From positions 10,341,298-10,405,297 of the forward strand of contig NC_051068.1 of NCBI RefSeq assembly GCF_004664715.2: a DNA stretch of 64,000 bases. The letters are read 5' to 3'. The stretch comes from Peromyscus leucopus (taxonomy: Eukaryota > Chordata > Mammalia > Rodentia > Cricetidae). This document shows, piece by piece, positions 57,186 to 64,000 of the stretch. The notes under the pieces are model-generated. The model did not search any database, was not told the DNA's origin, and saw nothing but the letters and a program-made list of their open reading frames with translations. Position numbers and translations under genes: made by a program. Each line of letters starts with the position of its first letter. Position 1 is the stretch's first letter.

Positions 57186-57527
57186 TGTAGGCAGATTTTT
57201 CATTGGGATTGTCGGCTCCCCAATAATGACACAGAGACTTATTAATAATAATTATGAAAGCTTGGCCATAGCTTAGGTTTGTTTCTAACTAGCTCTTATA
57301 ACTTAAATTAACCCATTTCTATTAATTTAATTTCCACCTCATGGCTTTATTACCTCATCTCCATACTGCCCATCCTGCTTGCTCTGTGTCTCCTGGTGTC
57401 TCTGCCTTCATCTTCCCAGAGTCCTCTCTGCCCCCAAAATCCTGCCTCACTATTGGCTCTTCCACTTTTTATTATATCAACCAGAGTGATACATCTTCAC
57501 AGTGTAAAAAATGATTATTCTACAACA
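57186..57527 (-). repeat. 5' LTR of the provirus
   Basis: 342 bp. On the plus strand it runs TGTAGGCAG...CTACAACA. 'gacacagagacttattaata', 'aaattaacccatttctatta' and 'agtgatacatcttcacagtg' are shared with the 3' LTR and partly with the solo LTR at 5235. An A-rich TATA/AATAAA-like motif lies at 57466-57478. Confidence 0.9.
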
Positions 57528-57533
57528 AATGAG

Positions 57534-58350
57534 TAATTTTTATTTTTCCCTCTATTATATCCCATTTGTGTTCTTTAATAACTACTTATAAATGTTTATT
57601 TTACCTGCTCAATAATGTCTTACACTAAATAATATTTGCTCTTTCTGAATGCTGTGTGTATTATACAGTGCATTAATTCAGATTGTTACATTGCACTTTA
57701 CATGATAATTATTATTTAAGGCTTTAATTTTGCAAAGGAATCATGATTGTTAGTATAAATGATTACCCTTCAGTCTAGTGCAGTTATTTCCTAACTTATT
57801 TTCTCATCATTATTTCTTATATCCTATTCTCTTCCTTAGCATTCTTTCAGCCATCTTTGGGTAGGGAAGTTTCTTTGTGTTTGTCTGTCTGAAAGTGGCT
57901 GTATTTTATGCCCATCCTTCAAAACCGGCTTTGTAGACCACACAATTAAAGGCGGATGGTGACTTCCTCTAGGCAGGCTGACAATGCTGCTATATTTTTA
58001 AAGCTTCTGTGCTGTTGAGGGAGGAGTTGTTGATTTATTATAGCTCTGGAGTCATGCTTTCCTAGAACTTTCTCTCAAGTCATTTCCTTTTGTTGTGGGT
58101 ATTAGCTCATTTATAGATGTTTCCCCTGTAGGAAGCATAATTTTGAAATCATTAAGTTTTGTTTGGCTCTTTAAAAAATATCTTTTTTTCCCTTTTGGTT
58201 TTGTGTCCTTATACTGCATTTTAATTATTAAGTCAACATTTTGTCATCTATTCTACAAGATAATGAGGGAATGAAGGATTGTTTAGATTTATGTGTAATA
58301 TTTGCTGTGTTTTGACATATCATCTGATTGTATCTAACCCTTGTTCCTTG
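57534..58350 (-). mobile_element. Degraded old LINE-1, antisense, continuation of 52480-54212
   Basis: 'ctttgtgtttgtctgtctga', 'catccttcaaaaccggcttt', 'tgctgctatatttttaaagc' and 'tctggagtcatgctttccta' resemble antisense L1M text that lies further along the same consensus than the block ending at 54212. The order fits one L1 split by the B3 SINE and the provirus. Confidence 0.5.
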
Positions 58351-59281
58351 CGACTCTTATGCTCTCTGAGAACTTCTTTGTATGTTTTGTAACCATGGAC
58401 TGCAAGCTCATTTTTACAAACTTAGTCTGAGTAATGGTACTGGTTCATGTAAAGACTGCTGCTGCTGGACTCTTGTGCACTGTGCTCTGCAGTCTGGGAG
58501 CTCAGCCCAGCTCCACACTTGCACTTAGAATCTGTTCCAAGCTAAATTCCAAGCTGATGCTGTTTGTCTTTTACAACCCAAATCAATTAGTTATCAAGGA
58601 ATTCTTTTTCCTTCATGCATGATAGAACACAAGTAAATAAATACCAGCTCCCCCCAGACAACAAAATTCAACAGATCAGTGTGCAACCAGGATGCTTTTT
58701 TCTTGCGCTTGCCCTTAGGTGACGGACTGATCTTTCTCAAAGATTTGATTGGATTAACCCTACATAAGGCTATAAAACAAACTAGTTTCTCGGAGACTCT
58801 GACTCTGGCTCTGTTTTCCCATCACAACTCTTTTCTTCATAGACACATCACGCTTAAGCTGAAAAATCTATAGTTTTCTGATAGATCATGGCACCATCCC
58901 AGGAAGTGCTTTATAATTAATTGACCTTATTTTTTGCTTGGAAAAGTCATACTACTTTTTATTTTTTAGTGGTAGCTAAAGATTTTACCTATAGCCTAGG
59001 CATGCTAGTCAAGAATTCTCTCATCCTGCTGAACCTTTACTGTAATTCAAGATTCAGTTTAGGCACGTGGAGAAATGCTTTTGATGTTGTTGTTGGTTGG
59101 CTTGTGTTTGAAGAACAAGTAACTCAGAAAGTTTAACACGTTTAAGTCCCCAACTATTTGTATTTGTATACCCAAACCCACACTAAATTTGGTAGTATTT
59201 CTGGTATAGCAAATATACATTAGAAGGAAGAACTGTGTGTTACTTAAAAATATTGTATGATTCACCAGTCAAAATAACCAA
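58351..59281. other. No feature recognised
   Basis: AT-rich unique-looking sequence with short unsupported frames. Confidence 0.45.
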
Positions 59282-59470
59282 TGATGCAGTTGGAGAGATG
59301 GCTGTGTAGTTAGGAGTGTGTGCTGCTATTGCAGGGTATCCAGATGTGGTTTTCATCCCTCACGGTCACTCCATAGTCCCAGTGGATCTGATTTCCTCTT
59401 CTAATCCCCACACTCAATTGAATTCAACTGTATACCACACATGAATACACATACTTAAAAACCATATCTA
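59282..59470 (+). repeat. B2/B3-class SINE, sense, diverged
   Basis: 'cagttggagagatggctgtg', 'taggagtgtgtgctgctatt', 'ggatctgatttcctcttcta' and 'ccacacatgaatacacatac' give the B2/B3 layout. Confidence 0.75.
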
Positions 59471-62453
59471 TGGAAAGATCGGTAAGTTGTATAAGATAGT
59501 CTGTATTTTGATGCCAAAGTGCTTTTTCAGAATGATAGAGGAAGTATTTTTTTTTTTTTTTTATCACAGTGCCTTATTATTTTCAGCAACACAATGAGAT
59601 ATGGGTTCTTATTTGCCTTTGATTTAGTTGACTCTCTTCTCTTTTGCTCTGGGTTCCTATTTCTAAAATGTAAATACTGAGTGAGATCATCTACTACTTC
59701 TTTTTACTTCCTAAATTCTTGTAGTGCGGCAAGAACATTCTGGAGATTTCTAGAAATGTTTCAGTGTAAACTGTTCCAAGGCACTGTCAGTTATTTTTGA
59801 TTGGTAAATAGTTAATGAAATCTCATATTGCCTTTTATGTGGAGTACAAGTTTGCATTTAAAAATCTTTCATTGACTATAGAGAGATCAGTTAAAAAACA
59901 CTAACCAGAAAGTTCTAGCAAATACCAACATGTACAAGACAAAGACAGATACTTTAAACCTTGTTTTGATTTGAAAGAAGAGCAATCAAGATCAGAAATA
60001 CAGTGTTTCAAGAATGTGATTGTGAAGTCCTGTTAATGGGCGAAGCCCTCCCTGAGTAGTATCAAATAGCTAATATTAGCAGCCTTAGATGGTGCTTGCC
60101 TGACTGCAGGGTAAATGGGCTGGCATACCACAAAGATCAATAACTCTTGATATGCTTCTCAATTTCTAGCATTGATGAGCAGTTTCTTGTAATATTTAAT
60201 TCTTTTTAGTTCTAGTGGAAATATCTCAATCTCTGGATTTAATGGGCTTTTCTAAATTCAGTGTGTAAAAATATTAGCTCTAGATTTTCTCTGAGTTAGT
60301 TATGTAAGTTAATAGCTTTGTTCATTTTTAGATCTTGAATGGAAAACTAGACTATTCGTGATGTTTAACTCAGTGGCATTTGGCAGAAGTAATTTTTAAA
60401 TGGAGAAAAGTATTCCAGATACACATCCTATGCTGAAATGTATAAAAACACACAGTTAATCAGTTGTGATAATCTATTTTCTTTTCCCCTGGTTTTCTGT
60501 CACATTCTCCCTTTGTTTCTCATCTCCCCCTCAATTTCTCCCTTGACTCCGTTTTTTCTTGTCTTTCTTTCCTCCCCCCTCTCTCTTGTTTCTCTTTCTC
60601 CTTTCTTCTTCCTACTTTCCCCTTCCACTTGAACTCACTAGTCACTGCAAACAGGCACAGGTTCAACATGTAAAGCAAAATGCCAAACTGTAAGATAAAA
60701 TGAATTACTTTTTATTGAACATATTTACACAATGGAATAACACAGGTTGTATTATATGCATGGTATCTATTGGCATATTTTTATTTCCATTAGACATATG
60801 AAGTAATTGGCAGTTTTTCATTACCAGTATTTATTTGAACATGAATTGGTCTTAAAGACTACATTCTATATGTTAAGTTGTAGCTTCAGTATCTAGTGTC
60901 ACATGAATTAATAATCATCCGATATTGACTTCAGTTGAGGTGAAAACCAAGATTTATTGACCCAAGTAGAAAATATGGACCAAAGTAAAACCTATGTCAA
61001 TATTTATTTACCTTTACAGGGACAATTAATCTTGATACTCATTGAAACAAGAAGTCAATATATGTATTGTTACGTACTTTTGGAGTCTTCCATTAGAAAT
61101 ATTGGCAAGTCTCTGGTTTGTGGCTATAGATTTAAAAGGCCTATCAATTTAAATGTATTGGGTATTGAGAACTAAAACATGTAAACTGTCATAGTGTTAT
61201 TCATACATAAAAAATCCAGAATCTTTTCAGTGTCGATTAATACAAATTCTTTGTTTTGGTTCAACTGATGCTTTTGTAGTAATATGAACTGCCAAGGAGA
61301 CAGCAAACACTGTCTTCTCTGCAAATGCTAATTTTGGAAGACAGGCTAAGATAGGTAGTATCAGACAGTGCCAATCTCAGAGGAATGATGCTGTTCCTAG
61401 CATGTCTTTGTTTCTTCATGAGAACTTGGCATATGGCCTGTCTGCCTGGGAACAGTACAGGCTGTGAGGTTTGGTTCCCTGTTTCTTACTTGTTTTAGTA
61501 AAATCCAGTGGAGGTAAGAGAAACTTTCACTCTGCAGGGACTTTCAATGCAATGGAGCCTCTGGCACATGTGCATGCATGATGTGTTGAGGTTGGTGTCC
61601 CTGCAAAGAGGTGGCATATTCCCTTTAGACATGATCAGTGTGGGGCATAAGCACGGGGTAGTTTGTTGAATTTCTCTTCCCATTCTCAAAACAATAACAG
61701 AAAGAACAAACAAATGTTACCAGTACCCAACAGAAATGTAATCTGAGGTAGATTTTTGAGAGATGGTGGTAGAGGGGTCAGTTTATACTTGGGAAAACCT
61801 TCTCCATGTCAATCCAGAAAACAGCTTATGCCTTACTACCTGGTATACTGTTCATTCTGTCTGTATTTAATAGAAACAAGGCTTCCCACATAGAACAACG
61901 TCCAGAAAGTTATGGAAACCGGTACACAGAGGACACACGCCCACAAACACATGTCAGTTGTAATCTCTATTTGTATTCTAGACACTGACAAGTTTTGGGG
62001 TTCTTTTTTATGCCAGCTTCTACCATGTCTCAGAATTGTTTCTAATAGCAAATATGACATAGCACACCGAGATATATGGCCCCAAATCAGAAGTTGGCTA
62101 ATATCCATGAACAATCAACACATTAGTAGGTTTGTAATCAGGTTTAAGTTCTCAACTTATTTTTTAACCGATCTTTTTATTGTGTGATTATGAGGTAATG
62201 CTTTGCCTTTTGTGGGTTTAGAACACTTTATTTCATAAAGTTTAATTCTCTTCCCTGGTTATTGAGAAGTGTAGACTTCCTTCCTTATTAACATGTGAAG
62301 TACAGGGGGTCTTTTGAAAATGTGTCCTGTGTTGTTAATGAAAATAGCAAAAATGAAAGAAAAAAAAAGAGACAAAAGAAGTAACAAAAAGCACCATTTA
62401 ATCACCCCAATAATGAAGCCAGAAAGGTGAGTCCTTTCACGGACAAAGGCAGT

Positions 62454-62455
<2 letters not shown>
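59471..62455. other. Long AT-rich stretch without recognised genes
   Basis: About 3 kb. T-run at 59548-59563; pyrimidine-rich low-complexity stretch at 60478-60625. No named repeat and no exon-like frame. Some of this may be L1 too old to recognise. Confidence 0.45.

Positions 62456-62499
<44 letters not shown>
62456..62499. repeat. (CA)22 microsatellite
   Basis: Uninterrupted CA run; the reverse strand reads as a spurious valine-cysteine frame. Confidence 0.97.
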
Positions 62500-62500
<1 letters not shown>

Positions 62501-62590
62501 AATGAACAAGAGACTCTGTCTCAAAGAAGGTAGAAGGAGGCAAAAACTGACACCCGAGTTTGTGTACATACACATACTCCCCAACACCTG
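62500..62590 (+). repeat. Possible B4-type SINE tail, sense
   Basis: 'agagactctgtctcaaagaa', 'aactgacacccgagtttgtg' and 'tacatacacatactcc' resemble the B4-type 3' part (gagaccctgtctcaaa...gacacccgaggttg). The head is not visible. Confidence 0.45.
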
Positions 62591-62689
62591 GATATTTCCC
62601 AGGATTTCCTCTTCCTTGTGTCTTGACCAGTATCTGTGTTTCTGGATGAAATATCAGTAAGGACAGTGTGACTAAGTCCATTTGATTAT

Positions 62690-62768
62690 TCCTCCATTCC
62701 CACATCCAGCTCTTTGCCTGGCACAGAACAGATAATCAACAAATATAGTTTTTCCATGAATTGGTAAC
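62690..62768 (+). repeat. MIR or L2 3' end, sense
   Basis: 'tctttgcctggcacagaaca' followed by 'gataatcaacaaatatag' is the common 'gcctggcacatagtagg...caataaatat' ending shared by L2 and MIR. Confidence 0.5.
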
Positions 62769-63473
62769 TACATCAGCTGGGTATTCCAAGATTGCATAGT
62801 TTCATAGTGCTCAATATGGTTAGATATTGACCATGTGTAGTCAATTTGTGTGCTCTGGATTATAAAGTGGCTGAGTGTGGCTCCATGGACCAGAGTGACA
62901 TACGCATTATCCTTATATACATATGGCTCATACATGAGTAACACTGGAGTATGTGTACGGTTCAAGAGAGTGAAGCTGGCTTAGCCCGGAATTGACATCC
63001 CCTTTCTTGAATGGTTCTTAGTCACATACTCAAATGCATCAAATATACCACTCAGTAGACATAGCTTAGAGAAGCAGGAGGACCAGAGTTGGCTATGGCC
63101 GGCTAAGCTTTCAGAACTTAGGATGTTTGTGAGATGTTCATGAGGATTTTTATGTTGATAGGATTCAGTTTTGGCATTGACTAGGAAGTATTTGTATGCA
63201 GAGTTGTGGCTGTGCTCAGAACAGGGCAAAAGTATGCTGCAGATAATTCTGGAACTTTAATTTACACAATGGCACTAGCAGACATGGGAAGGAAGAGATG
63301 TCCTCTAAGATGGGCATCTATGAAACAGTAGATGGGAGGAAGGGGGTGGTGAGTGAGTCTAGCATAATACAGGCTGAATTCTGCCTGTTTATATTACCCT
63401 TCTGGAGTCACAATTATTACTTTCCTATAAGGAAATGAAATGATATTAAGGAATTGTGCAAGATCCTTTATAG
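62769..63473. other. No feature recognised
   Basis: No repeat or exon-like structure seen. Confidence 0.45.
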
Positions 63474-63507
63474 AAAAAAAAAAAAAAAAAAAAAACAAAA
63501 ACAAAAA
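63474..63507. repeat. A-rich tract
   Basis: A-run of 22 followed by AAAAAC units. Could be a retroposon tail with an unrecognised body, or simple low-complexity DNA. Confidence 0.9.
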
Positions 63508-63990
63508 CCCAAAGCTTCCATCGGAGCGCCTTCCAGAGCACAAGGAGAAGGCTCGAAGCCACTGGATGTCTCTGTCAGATGCCACGGTGTCAGGCGTCCA
63601 GCCATTTGTCATCCCTGGATTTCATTATGTGCGCCTTCCCTGTCTTTCATTCTCAGTTTGCTAGGACATTTGTTCACCGTTGACCTCCCTGACAAATAAT
63701 ACACCTTAATTATGTGGGCAAGAGGGGATATGTCATTCCCTGGCCACTTTAATTGTCTGTCCGACAGGCATCCTGCTGCGGTGTGCAGCTTCTGCAGGTT
63801 TCCGACTGCAATCGGATAAGAATCCTGCATTTTCACTTTGTCTGAAGACAGTCTTAACTTTTATAAGCCCTGGAGATAAAACTTCTCATCAGGGCTGTGT
63901 TTCACAGATGTTTTGCAGTTGCTAAAGCAATGTCTTACCTTAATTTCATGAAAACAGTGCAGATTGGCTGTCAAGGAAGCTTGCCTAGGA
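63508..63990. promoter_or_regulatory. Candidate conserved non-coding element
   Basis: Repeat-free and balanced, with intact words such as 'aataatacaccttaattatg', 'cactttaattgtctgtccga' and 'ataaaacttctcatcagggc'. Short frames cross it on both strands without splice context. The appearance resembles conserved non-coding DNA at the edge of a larger element that may continue beyond the window. Confidence 0.3.
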
Positions 63991-64000
63991 AAGAAAAAAA

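Larger units (their letters stand above)
54375..57533 (-). mobile_element. Non-autonomous ERV2/ERVK-like provirus, complete structure, with 6-bp target duplications
   Basis: The provirus occupies 54381-57527 (3147 bp). AATGAG flanks it exactly at 54375-54380 and 57528-57533. Read on the minus strand the order is 5' LTR (57527-57186), primer binding site (57183-57166), about 2.4 kb internal sequence, polypurine tract (54735-54719), 3' LTR (54718-54381). The internal part has no gag, pol or env frame; the longest minus-strand frames there are about 70 codons and carry no recognisable domain. Such elements depend on proteins of a related autonomous retrovirus. It lies within an older antisense L1. 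The two LTRs are clearly diverged from each other, so the insertion is not recent. Confidence 0.88.

Overview
This window is mammalian nuclear DNA with no gene that I can support from the sequence. The repeats point to a muroid rodent: B1, B2/B3, B4-type and ID SINEs, 3' ends of rodent-type LINE-1, a URR1-like hAT element, and three copies of an LTR family that I remember as common in muroid, especially cricetid, genomes. Older mammal-wide relics (MIR, L2, L3/CR1, MER5A, a Tigger MITE, old L1) fill in between. All open frames are short, or come from microsatellites and minisatellites. None shows exon-like structure. Repeat family names are recalled from memory and were not checked by a search.

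Layout. 0-10 kb: MER5A, a rodent dispersed repeat, MIR, a 39-bp minisatellite (3111-3540), L2, B1, a solo LTR with a perfect 6-bp target duplication (5229-5614), and an L1 3' end. 10-20 kb: a MIR split by a Tigger-type MITE, microsatellites, SINEs, a palindromic MITE relic, an antisense L1 3' end, and a SINE carrying a nested ID. 20-33 kb: a 23-bp minisatellite, a diverged local duplication about 1.8 kb apart (21.2 and 22.9 kb), long TG arrays, a C-rich minisatellite able to form G4/i-motif structures, several SINEs, and an almost perfect 87-bp tandem duplication. 33-45 kb: an old L1 3' end, MIRs, a repeat-free AT-rich block with homeodomain-type motifs (36290-36790) that is the best enhancer candidate, a 215-bp polypyrimidine run (TTC then TC), and a SINE whose middle has expanded into a CpG-rich 58-bp tandem array.

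45-64 kb: URR1-like, L1, L3/CR1 and SINE fragments, then a large degraded antisense L1 (about 52.5-58.3 kb). This L1 is interrupted by a structurally complete but gene-less endogenous retrovirus on the minus strand (54381-57527). The provirus has two LTRs, a lysine-tRNA-type primer binding site, a polypurine tract and identical AATGAG target duplications. The last 500 bases are again repeat-free and may be a conserved element.

The window is best read as intergenic or intronic DNA shaped by layered insertions. There is no operon or pathway logic to describe. The main points of interest are the nested non-autonomous provirus, the SINE-internal tandem array, the 39-bp minisatellite, the local duplication and the candidate regulatory blocks.
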